Origin: a virus
Length of the DNA stretch: 64,000 nucleotides
Direction: 5' to 3' (one strand)
IMG/VR virus record: IMGVR_UViG_3300005527_000040
Coordinates: 62,001 to 126,000 of that record
The notes beneath the pieces are model-generated. The model saw only the letters and a list, made by a program, of their open reading frames with translations. It made no database searches and had not been told where the DNA came from. The position numbers were made by a program, and so were the translations under genes. Positions 47,242 to 54,851 of the stretch are shown one piece after another; within the stretch, counting starts at the first letter, position 1; every line of letters starts with the position of its first letter.

Positions 47242-47513
47242 TTCACCACCTCTTTTAATGTGTCGTTAACCAAGTCTCGGATTGCGTCTACTTTGTCCCT
47301 CTTGGCAGGATCAGTCGGACTCACGCCCACCCACGGGCGACACTCTACGAGGCGCCGACGAAGCTGACGGCGTTCACTGCGCAGTACAGCAGACTCGTTG
47401 CGAGACTCATTGAGTGCTACTTCCAGGCGTGCTACATGCATTTGGAGGCTAGTCACCTCTTCGGAGTAAAGCGCTACCCGATCTTTTAGCTGCCTGATCT
47501 CAACTTTGCTCAT
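47238..47513 (-). CDS. Coiled-coil protein, paralog of 47630-48193
   Basis: 91 aa. Heptads from about residue 5 (LKDRVALYSEEVTSLQMHVA) and a conserved-looking end: RRQLRRRLVECRPWVGVSP followed by a helix ending DTLKEV. The same ending (RRMFRRRIAECLPWVGCTP ... DTLDEV) closes the 187-aa protein two genes upstream, indicating duplication. ATG with GGAGAG upstream. Confidence 0.68.
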   Translation of the reverse strand: MSKVEIRQLKDRVALYSEEVTSLQMHVARLEVALNESRNESAVLRSERRQLRRRLVECRPWVGVSPTDPAKRDKVDAIRDLVNDTLKEVVK

Positions 47514-47531
47514 CGCTCGTGCTCTCCGCCT

Positions 47532-47633
47532 TCAAACGTAGTGATGCGCGTCCTGCCGCACCTCCACGCAGCCTGCGCGGCTGCACGTCGGCCCGCACGA
47601 GTGAATGTCATCGGCGTGTTGTTCAGTCGTCAT
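47532..47633 (-). CDS. Tiny Cys-containing protein
   Basis: 33 aa read directly, with SCGPTCSRAGC. Its ATG overlaps the stop of the upstream gene (ATGA at 47630-47633). The three Cys suggest metal binding or a disulphide; too short for more. Confidence 0.48.
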   Translation of the reverse strand: MTTEQHADDIHSCGPTCSRAGCVEVRQDAHHYV

Positions 47634-48193
47634 TCCGGCACCTCGTCAAGCGTGTCTTTCGCAAGGTCGCGGCACGCGATCATCTCGTTGAACCCCGGCG
47701 TATTGGGGTAGGGCGTGCAACCCACCCATGGGAGACACTCCGCGATGCGACGCCGGAACATCCGGCGTTCGTAGCGCAGCTTGTCCACTTCGCTGCGAAG
47801 CGCGTTGCGCTGGTCTTCGACCTCTTTGACCTTCGCGCGCCATGCGTCCGCGACGGTGCGGTCATACCCGGCACGGATGCGCGCGTGCATCTGGTACTCT
47901 GACTCTTCCTGCGCGGCGCGAAGGCTGCGGATCACGCCAGCCGCTCGTTCAGCGGCGGCATCCACGTCAGTGGGCCCATCTGCGCCAACTTCTGCGATCA
48001 GAGTCTGAGCCGCTTGCCTAGCCTTCTCCTTTGTCTCTCTGAAGGAAGCCCTCGCCTCGTCGAACGCCGCCAGAAGGTCCTCGGCCATCGCCAGCGAGAG
48101 GCGCGTCGCGGGCTGCGTCACATTGAACTCCGCAAGCCGCGCCCGCATCAGCCTGATTGTTTCGCGGATCTCTGCTTCACGTTCAGCGTTCAT
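47630..48193 (-). CDS. Coiled-coil protein with a repeated GADGP module
   Basis: 187 aa from the ATG at 48191-48193 (GAGGAG just before, ATGA overlap). Helical throughout. Two shared blocks: TLIAEVGADGPTDVDAAAER, matched in the 250-aa protein (VLVAEIGADGPADVDSVAER), and the RRIAECLPWVG ending, matched in the 91-aa protein. It therefore links two otherwise different paralogs. A longer frame upstream runs through the zinc protein gene and is rejected. Confidence 0.7.
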   Translation of the reverse strand: MNAEREAEIRETIRLMRARLAEFNVTQPATRLSLAMAEDLLAAFDEARASFRETKEKARQAAQTLIAEVGADGPTDVDAAAERAAGVIRSLRAAQEESEYQMHARIRAGYDRTVADAWRAKVKEVEDQRNALRSEVDKLRYERRMFRRRIAECLPWVGCTPYPNTPGFNEMIACRDLAKDTLDEVPE

Positions 48194-48408
48194 TGCTCCT
48201 CCTCTGTGTCGTGCAGCGACGCGATCCCGTCGTCCACGCGCACCTCCAGCGGAGCGCCGCACGCACAGGTGCCCGTGTCGCCTTCCTGCCACCACGGATG
48301 GTGACCGGGATGCTGCGGCGGGTACGGCGGCATCTCGTGGCACCAGTCCCCGCATCGAGGGCACGGCAGCCACAGCCACCAGCCGTCGTCAGTCTGCGGT
48401 GCCGTCAT
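48190..48408 (-). CDS. Small zinc-ribbon protein
   Basis: 72 aa from the ATG at 48406-48408, overlapping the upstream stop by TGATG. CPRCGDWCHE and TCACGAPLE give four ligand Cys; the middle is Pro/His/Trp-rich (PPYPPQHPGHHPWW). Not recognised; the 219-nt gene sits in the coiled-coil array. Confidence 0.64.
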   Translation of the reverse strand: MTAPQTDDGWWLWLPCPRCGDWCHEMPPYPPQHPGHHPWWQEGDTGTCACGAPLEVRVDDGIASLHDTEEEQ

Positions 48409-48617
48409 CACGCCTTCTTCGGGGCGACCTCGAACACGTCGAAGTCGTCTCCTCCAAGGTTCCACTCATCAATGACGCGCAGGATGCCGCCGCTGTCCTC
48501 GATCAGCTCCCGCACCTGCTCTGCGTTCGGCTCCTTGGGCATATCGCCGTCAGGCCACAGCGCTCTCGCATTGAGCGTCACGTCAACCTTATAGACGATC
48601 TGAAATTTCTTGTTCAT
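48408..48617 (-). CDS. Small hypothetical protein
   Basis: 69 aa. Strand start (MNKKFQIVYKVDVTLNA), helix (NAEQVRELIEDSGG) and a short strand end. Overlaps its neighbours by 1-4 nt. Not recognised. Confidence 0.62.
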   Translation of the reverse strand: MNKKFQIVYKVDVTLNARALWPDGDMPKEPNAEQVRELIEDSGGILRVIDEWNLGGDDFDVFEVAPKKA

Positions 48618-49090
48618 TCATCACCTTCCCTCAAAATCGACGGTTTCCACCCCGCTTCGCGACAGAACCGCAGCAAGTGCTCGGCGCTCTCTGGATCGAT
48701 CTTGCGAAGACGCCCCGCGATCATCGCGATGTTGCGGATTGATTTCATCGCGCGGTCATGTTCTTGCTCGGCTTCGCCTGCTACCCGATCCTCATCACCC
48801 TGATCAATACGGCCGAGAAGCCGCAGGGCCTCAGGCATTGTGCTCATGATCGAAAGCAAGCCCAAACTCACGCGGTATCCGCGCTTCTCTTCAACACCTC
48901 GGCGCACATCCTCGACTGCGGACGACAGCAAAGAACCCAACGCTCCGAGCCGCTTCCACGTGACCTCATTCTGGCATGCCTTGCGCGTCTCAGGTGACTT
49001 CTTTCCCGCGCATAGCTGGGGGCGCACCCCGTCGTCGGCCATGCCGCACTTCACGCAGACGCCCTCTACGTATTTATGCAGAACGATCAT
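48614..49090 (-). CDS. Helical protein with N-terminal Cys
   Basis: 158 aa. A short Cys-containing start (GVCVKCGMADDGVRPQLCAG, plus Cys at ~39), then long helices (WKRLGALGSLLSSAVEDVRR). The start overlaps the 180-aa gene by 17 nt. Not recognised. Confidence 0.64.
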   Translation of the reverse strand: MIVLHKYVEGVCVKCGMADDGVRPQLCAGKKSPETRKACQNEVTWKRLGALGSLLSSAVEDVRRGVEEKRGYRVSLGLLSIMSTMPEALRLLGRIDQGDEDRVAGEAEQEHDRAMKSIRNIAMIAGRLRKIDPESAEHLLRFCREAGWKPSILREGDE

Positions 49091-49616
49091 TTGCTTCTCC
49101 CGGGCGCGGGAGGGCTTCCAGCGCAGAAGCGATCTCCTGGTACGCGTGTTCAGTCATGCCGTCTGCAACGACGTGCAGACGACTGCGCGCCACCTCGCAC
49201 ATCTGCTGCGCTTCGCCAGCCCTTGAAACCCAGTCATCCAGTTCTACCAGTAACGCGTCTACGCGCTGAGCAAGAGAGTCGAAGACCACGGCCCTACCGA
49301 CCATCACCTCGATCACCTCGCGCAGTCTCACGTCTTCTGGTTTTGCCAGTTCCTCCGCTAGGCTCTCGATGCGCTGTGCCATGGCGTCCACCTGTCGCGA
49401 CAGGGAAGCGTTCTCCGAGCTAAGCAAGTCGCTGTTCGACCGGAGGACCGCATTCTCTCGAAAAAGCTCTTTGACCGCCGCGCGCTGCTCTCTCCATGCC
49501 TGCGTAATGACAGTGAAGGCATCCTGATCGCGCGAACACTCTGGACAGAGAATCGGTCCAGCGCCGCTCCATCCCACGAGCCTCACGCCGTGACAGTAAG
49601 TGCACGTGTCGGTCAT
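49074..49616 (-). CDS. Zinc-ribbon plus coiled-coil protein
   Basis: 180 aa. CTYCHGVRLVGWSGAG and LCPECSRDQ form a zinc ribbon in the first 28 residues; from about residue 45 there is a continuous coiled coil (SSENASLSRQVDAMAQRIES). The arrangement (metal knob, helical rod) repeats in the 250-aa protein of the same operon. Coupled by ATGA. Confidence 0.68.
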   Translation of the reverse strand: MTDTCTYCHGVRLVGWSGAGPILCPECSRDQDAFTVITQAWREQRAAVKELFRENAVLRSNSDLLSSENASLSRQVDAMAQRIESLAEELAKPEDVRLREVIEVMVGRAVVFDSLAQRVDALLVELDDWVSRAGEAQQMCEVARSRLHVVADGMTEHAYQEIASALEALPRPGEANDRSA

Positions 49617-49852
49617 TTGCTTCTACCCTCCTTCAGCCAGTCCTCAACTGCCCGCATCGCGGACACGATTCGATGAGACCCGGCCTGACCAGCCACAGCA
49701 TACAAAGCTTGAACGGACAGCGCGTCAGCCGCGTTGACGCCGCTTGCTCGCAAAGCATCGCCCAGCCGAGAGTCGAGTTCTCGACGCCTTTGATGCTCGC
49801 GAAGGGCCCGCTCACCGATTGACTGATCCTCGTGCCATTGAGAGTTGCTCAT
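49613..49852 (-). CDS. Small helical protein
   Basis: 79 aa, charged helices (GERALREHQRRRELDSRLGD), ending EDWLKEGRSK. Coupled by ATGA on both sides. Not recognised. Confidence 0.62.
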   Translation of the reverse strand: MSNSQWHEDQSIGERALREHQRRRELDSRLGDALRASGVNAADALSVQALYAVAGQAGSHRIVSAMRAVEDWLKEGRSK

Positions 49853-50106
49853 CGCTCAATCACCTTCACCGAACGGTTGGAGTAGAAGTTGATCGAGTAA
49901 TCGACACCGACGACCACATCGAAGAGCGCGCCGTCGGCGTCTCGGACTCGCACGTCGATGCTGTCGGGCATCGGATCGCCAGCCCAGCGGCCCTTCTCTT
50001 CCCATCGCTCGCACGCATCCTGCGCCGCGTCCTCCGCGTCCATCGCCTCGATCTCGATGGCGTTGTCCTCGTCCTCGTAGTCAGGAACCCAGCATAGGTG
50101 CTTCAT
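49849..50106 (-). CDS. Small acidic protein
   Basis: 85 aa from the ATG at 50104-50106, in a TGATG overlap with the upstream stop; a GTG one codon earlier is possible. Strand, acidic helix (DAEDAAQDACERWEEKGRW), then two strands, a small alpha/beta domain. Not recognised. Confidence 0.63.
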   Translation of the reverse strand: MKHLCWVPDYEDEDNAIEIEAMDAEDAAQDACERWEEKGRWAGDPMPDSIDVRVRDADGALFDVVVGVDYSINFYSNRSVKVIER

Positions 50107-50555
50107 CACTCGTGCTCCCCTCGGTGGATTGCGTCGCAGATCGAAACCAGTTCATCGAGCGTCTGCATGGATGCGTTTGTCTTGTGGACCACGCGATTTC
50201 GCATCCACGCCACGATCTTCATACGCTCGTTGAACGCCTCGTTGTGTACCGCCTGCTCCGCGTCGGCCTCGGCGTGCGCGAGGCGCGTCTTGAGTTCGTC
50301 GCGCTCTGTGCGAAGGTCCTCCAGTTCCCATATATGTCGCTCTGAGGAGCAATCTAGAGACGTGGATAGATTTGCTACGGTTCCACGCAGTTCGATTCGC
50401 TCTGCCTCAAGGGCCATCTTCTCCGACAGAATCCGCATCGCCGTCCGGTACACGGCGTTGAGCGCCTCGCGGTACTCGTAGACCGACACGCGGTCTGCGT
50501 CGTCGTTGGCACGGTCGAGGACCGCCTTGATGTCGTCTAGGTTGAGTTGGATCAC
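50106..50555 (-). CDS. Coiled-coil protein
   Basis: 149 aa, helical through its length, with heptads in the second half (DLRTERDELKTRLAHAEADA). Coupled at both ends. Belongs to the array of helical proteins; function unknown. Confidence 0.64.
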   Translation of the reverse strand: MIQLNLDDIKAVLDRANDDADRVSVYEYREALNAVYRTAMRILSEKMALEAERIELRGTVANLSTSLDCSSERHIWELEDLRTERDELKTRLAHAEADAEQAVHNEAFNERMKIVAWMRNRVVHKTNASMQTLDELVSICDAIHRGEHE

Positions 50556-51304
50556 GGCTCATGCTTCCTTGCGAAGTCGCACACTTCCAATCCGGTTAGC
50601 GATCTCACGTTGATGTTTGCGCGGTCCTGGTCAACCGCCCACACGACTTCCTTGTGTGCCGCATCAAGCGCCCACTTCGCGCCGCGTTCCTCGGCGCACC
50701 GGAGGCACACGCCGCAGGGGCCGCTCTCGGGCTCGCCAGCCTTTGCTTCGCGGCATCCGACGCCTCGGAGCATCTCGACCTCGGCGTGGAGGCGCGCAAT
50801 GCTGCAAGCGGTCGCCACGACCTCATCGACGCGTGCCACCTGACCGATGCGCCCGGTGTCGTCTGTGCTGACGAGGCCGAGAGCATCGGCCACGCGCACG
50901 AAGTCTCGCCGTGACTCTCGGATCTCGGCGGCGGCTCGCTCGGCAACCGAGTCCACGTCGGCGGGGCCGTCCGCGCCGATTTCCGCGACGAGCACCTGGC
51001 AAGCTCGACGGGCGCGATGCCGTGCCTCGTCGCGCTCCTTCACAAGCTGCTCGTAGTGTGACCGCAGCATCACTACATTGGTGTCTGTGATGAACGTGTA
51101 GGTATGCCTGATCTCGTCCGCCATCTTCGTATCCTCAGTTTTTAGAGGGCACCAGTAAGGAGCGCTGACGACGCTATCTGCGCCGACCCTAAGTTCTAGT
51201 AGTGACTCTTCTGGCGCGTTGTTGTGGTCACACCGCGCCGACATCTCTCTGTGCTGCAATGACCAAGTAGAGTCGCGGTAGTAGCAAGCTCCGCAGTTTT
51301 TCAT
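50552..51304 (-). CDS. Cys-rich plus coiled-coil protein with GADGP module
   Basis: 250 aa. The first ~55 residues have CGACYYRDSTW and two further Cys in a pattern that could bind zinc; then a helical rod containing VLVAEIGADGPADVDSVAER, shared with 47630-48193, and a second Cys group (CGVCLRCAEERGAKWALDA). The RGAKWAL element recurs in the 354-aa protein next to it. Coupled by ATGA. Confidence 0.68.
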   Translation of the reverse strand: MKNCGACYYRDSTWSLQHREMSARCDHNNAPEESLLELRVGADSVVSAPYWCPLKTEDTKMADEIRHTYTFITDTNVVMLRSHYEQLVKERDEARHRARRACQVLVAEIGADGPADVDSVAERAAAEIRESRRDFVRVADALGLVSTDDTGRIGQVARVDEVVATACSIARLHAEVEMLRGVGCREAKAGEPESGPCGVCLRCAEERGAKWALDAAHKEVVWAVDQDRANINVRSLTGLEVCDFARKHEP

Positions 51305-52365
51305 CGCTTCTCCCTTGCGTATCGACAGATTTCTTGGGCGTACTGATCTAGTGTCTTGCTATCGAACGGGTTGTCGTGACGCTCCAAGGCCCACTTCGCG
51401 CCCCGCACCTCAGCAGCCTCAATGCTTGGGCGCGCCTTGTTTGCGAGGTTCTCTTGTAGCTGCGCCAGCAGCGTCTCGCGCTCAACTCCTGGCTGGACGT
51501 AGAGGCGCGGGTAGCTCCATTCCTGGATGATGTCGCGCAGCCGCTCAACCTCGGCCCGCGCCTCGTCGCGCTCCTCAAGGGTGCGCAGCACATCGGCCAG
51601 CCCGCAGACGTGCTCCTGACCGCGGGCGTGGCGCTGCTTCATGACCGCTACCCAGCGGGCTTCGTCCTCTCGGTGGGGATCCCAGTTTATGGCTGCGCCC
51701 GCGCGAGTCAGTCGCGCCAACTCAGCCCATGCCTCGTTGCGTTGGCGGATCAGCGCATCCACCGGAGTCTCGTCTTGCCGCCACCGGAAGTCGAAGTCGG
51801 TACCTTCAACGCGCGTGACCACCGCCGTGCGGGCTTTATTAGTCTCCGTGCGCGATGTGTCGCGCTCAGCTACCAGAGCTGCCCAGACAGCGTGCGCGTC
51901 AGAGACGCTCTGTGAAACGCCGACGGCTTCGGTGTGATGTCCGCCGTCGCCGTGAATGACTGCCAGTAGCTCACCTAGCCAGTGCCGTGCCTCGTCGCGT
52001 TCGCCCCGCGCGGTTTCCATGCGTGTTAGGTCGGCAGTCGCAAACTCGGTCATCATCTGCAATCCGTTAAGCGCGCGGTCCTGCGCTTGTCCTTGCTCAG
52101 TCGCAAGAATCAGCTTGGTGTGCAGGTCGGTATTCTCTTTGGACAGCTTTTTGCTCCATTCCAGCATCTCTACGATGCTCATGTAGCGGACTGGAAAGCC
52201 GTAGTACGACTTCTCGTATTCCGTACCCGTCTTTAGGCACTTATGCCGGACGGTATCTTCTTCCTGGGAGATGTATGTGATCTCCCCGACGTACGAGCTG
52301 CCGTCTGCGGGGACGACCAGGTCTCCCACCTTGTACTTCATCTCCAGCCCCCGCTTTTCAGTCAT
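51301..52365 (-). CDS. Large coiled-coil protein
   Basis: 354 aa from the ATG at 52363-52365, where GGAGG lies 5 nt upstream; an ATG at 52389 is a weaker choice. After a short strand domain (MKYKVGDLVVPADGSSYVG, a KOW/SH3-like opening) it is helical to the end, with DEARAEVERLRDIIQEW and the RGAKWALERHD element near the C-terminus shared with the 250-aa neighbour. First large gene of the array after the tRNA-Gln gene. Confidence 0.66.
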   Translation of the reverse strand: MTEKRGLEMKYKVGDLVVPADGSSYVGEITYISQEEDTVRHKCLKTGTEYEKSYYGFPVRYMSIVEMLEWSKKLSKENTDLHTKLILATEQGQAQDRALNGLQMMTEFATADLTRMETARGERDEARHWLGELLAVIHGDGGHHTEAVGVSQSVSDAHAVWAALVAERDTSRTETNKARTAVVTRVEGTDFDFRWRQDETPVDALIRQRNEAWAELARLTRAGAAINWDPHREDEARWVAVMKQRHARGQEHVCGLADVLRTLEERDEARAEVERLRDIIQEWSYPRLYVQPGVERETLLAQLQENLANKARPSIEAAEVRGAKWALERHDNPFDSKTLDQYAQEICRYAREKR

Positions 52366-52519
52366 CTTCCCCTCCGTCTTGTTGCTCATGCTCCCACTCC
52401 TTCTTTGCGCATTTGGCGCAAAAAACAGCAGGCGGGAGCCAGTCATAGACTCGCACCCGCCTGCCGCAAACTGCACATTTGTACGTGCCGATAAACTGCT
52501 TGGCTGTTTGTTTGCCCAG
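52358..52519 (-). CDS. Zinc-ribbon ORF without a standard start codon
   Basis: 53 codons read directly. The protein is convincing (KCAVCGRRVRVYDWLPPAV, then CAKCAKKEWE), but the frame has no ATG, GTG or TTG before it; the best start is CTG at 52517-52519 with AGGGGG upstream. It lies between tRNA-Gln and the large coiled-coil gene and its stop overlaps the next start. Could be a CTG-initiated gene, or the remains of a gene that lost its start codon, or an error in the sequence. Confidence 0.46.
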   Translation of the reverse strand: MGKQTAKQFIGTYKCAVCGRRVRVYDWLPPAVFCAKCAKKEWEHEQQDGGEDD

Positions 52520-52544
52520 CGATCCCCCTAGTGATCTAGCAAAG

Positions 52545-52615
52545 CTCGGGGCCGTGGATTCGAACCACGATTCACGGATTCAAAGTCCGCTGTCCTGCCC
52601 TTAGACGAGCCCCGA
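52545..52615 (-). tRNA. tRNA-Gln (anticodon UUG)
   Basis: A complete cloverleaf on the minus strand: acceptor TCGGGGC/GCCCCGA, D stem GTC/GAC, anticodon stem GCGGA/TCCGT with loop CTTTGAA (anticodon TTG, reading CAA), T arm CGTGG-TTCGAAT-CCACG, discriminator G. No CCA encoded. It lies 4 nt after the kinase gene and is probably cut from that transcript. Confidence 0.93.
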
Positions 52616-52619
52616 TTAA

Positions 52620-53051
52620 TCACTTAGCTCCGTCTACGCGGAGTTCACTCCACCATGGCAGGGACTTCTCAAACCTCCTGGCCATCGCTTCGATCTTCTC
52701 CCGCGTAACTCCGTGGGTGTTTCTTGCTGCCGCCACCTCAACAGAAACGTCCACGCGGACAAATGACACTCGATAGCCGCGAGCTTCGGCAACCGCGACG
52801 TAGGGCGATGCCTCCCACAGAGACACGTTCGTGTTGTCCACAACCACGGTCGGCGTACGGTTCATTGTGGCGACCAAGAACTGCCTCATGCAGTGCTGGT
52901 GCGCTTCGTTAATCCGTGAGGCGTCGTACTTGTAAACCCCGTTGTTCACGAACAGGTTGTCCGCCGAACATACGGTGGCGTCGGGGTAGTTCTTCTTAGC
53001 GTAAGTGGACTTTCCGCTGCCCGGAAGCCCTCTCATGATTACGCAGATCAA
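52620..53051 (-). CDS. P-loop kinase (polynucleotide-kinase-like)
   Basis: 143 aa. Walker A is GLPGSGKSTYAKK (residues 8-20) right at the start, followed by CSADNLF, a VVVDNTNVSLWEA strand, and an Arg-containing lid region near the C-terminus. This is the AAA_33/polynucleotide-kinase family (as in T4 Pnk's kinase half), without a phosphatase domain. It might repair cut RNA or DNA ends; no RNA ligase is seen nearby, so the substrate is open. Confidence 0.82.
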   Translation of the reverse strand: MICVIMRGLPGSGKSTYAKKNYPDATVCSADNLFVNNGVYKYDASRINEAHQHCMRQFLVATMNRTPTVVVDNTNVSLWEASPYVAVAEARGYRVSFVRVDVSVEVAAARNTHGVTREKIEAMARRFEKSLPWWSELRVDGAK

Positions 53052-53053
53052 GG

Positions 53054-53413
53054 TTACTCTCCCTTCACAACAGCGTATCCGCGCTCACACGCCTTAAAGT
53101 ATGACCCCAGCCGAAGCGGCTTAGCCGACTTGGTAACGTAGTAGTGCTCGGACATGCAGTCCAAACAGTAGATCGGACCACGCAAAAGCTTTGTCCCATC
53201 GTCGTCCTTGTCAGACACCGGAACTGGCGAATCTGTGATGGTGCGGGAGATCCACTCCCAGCCCTCGTTTGAGTTATTCCAGCTTTCGGTAGCGTCCACC
53301 TGCCCGACCTTCAAGCCTCCGATCTTGATTGACCCGCCTCGGTCAGCAAGAGGGATGAGCTTCACGATTGGGGTTACTCCGTACAGGGTTCCGCCACAGT
53401 TCAGACACTTCAT
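53054..53413 (-). CDS. Zinc-binding protein with two CxxC pairs
   Basis: 119 aa from the ATG at 53411-53413. MKCLNCGG and YCLDCMSEHYY bracket a strand-rich middle, the layout of a zinc-stabilised beta domain. GGAGG precedes the start, with CGTATAAG upstream; the longer frame to 53485 passes through the divergent promoter region and is rejected. It is 2 nt from the kinase gene. Not recognised. Confidence 0.68.
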   Translation of the reverse strand: MKCLNCGGTLYGVTPIVKLIPLADRGGSIKIGGLKVGQVDATESWNNSNEGWEWISRTITDSPVPVSDKDDDGTKLLRGPIYCLDCMSEHYYVTKSAKPLRLGSYFKACERGYAVVKGE

Positions 53414-53428
53414 AAATACCTCCAAATC

Positions 53429-53436
53429 CTTATACG
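53429..53436 (-). promoter_or_regulatory. CGTATAAG variant element (leftward)
   Basis: Followed by GATTT-GGAGG, the same leader as the unit at 38722, and the ATG at 53413, 15 nt away. It faces away from the CCTATCAG element 13 nt to its right, forming a divergent pair. Confidence 0.56.
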
Positions 53437-53449
53437 ACGATCTTTGGCG

Positions 53450-53457
53450 CCTATCAG
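53450..53457 (+). promoter_or_regulatory. CCTATCAG element (rightward)
   Basis: Followed by TGTGT-GGAGG and the ATG at 53472, 14 nt on. Right half of the divergent pair. Confidence 0.66.
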
Positions 53458-53471
53458 TGTGTGGAGGCAAT

Positions 53472-54233
53472 ATGCTGATCCACACACCAGATTCTAATTA
53501 CGTAACCAACTACTCGTCCCAGATCATCAAGGGTGCAGACGACCCTCAGTACGGCATGCCGCTCGTGGTCATGGACTCTCGGTTTCTGACGCCCCATGAC
53601 GAAGAGCTGATGCTGGCGCTCTCACAGTACAGCCCGCGAACTCGGTTCAAGCCGGGCGATCTAGCCATGCTAGACGGGGCGGTTCCAAAGAAGCTCGTGG
53701 TAACGCAAGAGAAGATCCCCAGAGTATGGGAGGTTCGCTTTGTGGTATCGCGGTGGGCAATGGAGGCCATGCTCACTATTCACTCAAAGCTAGACGTGCA
53801 TGGCATCGACCACCTGTTCGAGATCATCAGGTCTCACGGTGGCCTCCCACAGCACACGTACAACAGCCCGGTCATTTACGCCCATGGATACCCTCACGGT
53901 ATCTATCCCAACACAGCAGCTTGGCTGTCGGACTGGAACCTGAAGAAGCTGGCAATCCGCGATCCTATCGTGGGGTGGCACGAGATTGTGGAAGAGGCCG
54001 GAGCGCCGTTTCTCGGCTACGACACCTCAGGGCTTGTAGCGCCCTTTCAGTTCGAGGTTGCTCCCGACAAGTACAGCGTTGGCAACAACCTAAAGCACCC
54101 GTTTATGCACGAAGAACCTGGGGTTCATACCCTGTGCACAATGGGATTTGAAGAGCAGCTGTTCGACCCGATCGTTGTCGGGTCAAATCGACGACTGAAG
54201 CCAATCGCCAAAGACCACGACATCTTCCGGTGA
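53472..54233 (+). CDS. Hypothetical rightward protein
   Basis: 253 aa from the ATG at 53472. Mixed alpha/beta; features include VVMDSRFLTPHDEELMLALS, a PGDLAMLDGAVPKKLVV strand pair, and an HGYPHGIYPNTAAW loop. It has its own octamer element and a terminator, so it is a single-gene unit. The upstream frame extension to 53208 is excluded by the promoter elements in it. No family recognised. Confidence 0.72.
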   Translation: MLIHTPDSNYVTNYSSQIIKGADDPQYGMPLVVMDSRFLTPHDEELMLALSQYSPRTRFKPGDLAMLDGAVPKKLVVTQEKIPRVWEVRFVVSRWAMEAMLTIHSKLDVHGIDHLFEIIRSHGGLPQHTYNSPVIYAHGYPHGIYPNTAAWLSDWNLKKLAIRDPIVGWHEIVEEAGAPFLGYDTSGLVAPFQFEVAPDKYSVGNNLKHPFMHEEPGVHTLCTMGFEEQLFDPIVVGSNRRLKPIAKDHDIFR

Positions 54234-54237
54234 TCTG

Positions 54238-54265
54238 AATGGGGGCAAACGCCCCCATTCTTTTT
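54238..54265 (+). terminator. Terminator after the 253-aa gene
   Basis: AATGGGGGC pairs with GCCCCCATT over AAAC, followed by C and five Ts. It lies in the 33-nt gap between convergent genes and may also serve the leftward exonuclease unit. Confidence 0.88.
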
Positions 54266-54266
54266 G

Positions 54267-54851
54267 CTATTTTACCCAGTCTTCGCTCATCTTCGTGAAG
54301 CTCTTTCCAACCTCTTTGCCGCGCATGAGGTGGCGAGTCACCTGAGCAAGTAACTGAGCGTCCGTCTTTGCGTCGTGAAGGTCCTTAACGCTGTAGTCTA
54401 GCCTAAAGAAGTTTGCCAGATCAGCCAGCTTGTGTCCCCTGTGGTACTTCATCTCAACGTGATGCTTTTTGGCGTATGTCATAGAGCACAGCGTAGGGAT
54501 TCCACGCGGCCATCGTTCTGTCGGGATCTCTCGAAGGAGCATCTTTGCGTCAAACTGTAGGTTGTGAGCCACCCATGGTGCGCGAGTTAGCTCCTCCAAG
54601 ACCTCATCCATTACGTCTTGAAACGACGGGGCCTTCGCCACCATGTCATCGGTAATGCCGTGAATCCGGGTAGCCTCTGCGGGGATGGATTTCCCCGGGT
54701 AAACCAGCCAAGACTGCGTCTTGAGCCGACCGTCTCCAAAGAAGGAGGCTACGGCAACCTGGCAAATGCGATCATCGCGCCCAAGCCCCGTGGTTTCCGT
54801 GTCAATCGCTACAAACGGGATCTGATCCCAAAAAAGTTCATCCCAGTTCAT
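54267..54851 (-). CDS. DnaQ-type 3'-5' exonuclease (DEDDh), second copy
   Basis: 194 aa. Motif I FVAIDTETTGLGRDDRICQV, an IHGITDDMV segment, motif II VAHNLQFDAKMLL, and motif III LHDAKTDAQLL with the DEDDh His. It resembles PolC/epsilon-type exonucleases more than the 46.3-kb copy does (the IHGIT segment is missing there), so the two are distinct proteins, not a recent duplication. Coupled by ATGA to the 213-aa gene. Confidence 0.9.
   Translation of the reverse strand: MNWDELFWDQIPFVAIDTETTGLGRDDRICQVAVASFFGDGRLKTQSWLVYPGKSIPAEATRIHGITDDMVAKAPSFQDVMDEVLEELTRAPWVAHNLQFDAKMLLREIPTERWPRGIPTLCSMTYAKKHHVEMKYHRGHKLADLANFFRLDYSVKDLHDAKTDAQLLAQVTRHLMRGKEVGKSFTKMSEDWVK

Noticed and set aside
48194-48379. 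A 62-codon N-terminal extension of the 187-aa coiled-coil protein
   Set aside because: It runs through the zinc-ribbon gene in another frame and is Arg/Ala-rich; the ATG at 48193 has a strong ribosome-binding site and an ATGA overlap.
53208-53471. N-terminal extension of the rightward 253-aa protein
   Set aside because: It would cross the divergent promoter pair and the zinc-binding gene in antisense; the ATG at 53472 follows GGAGG.
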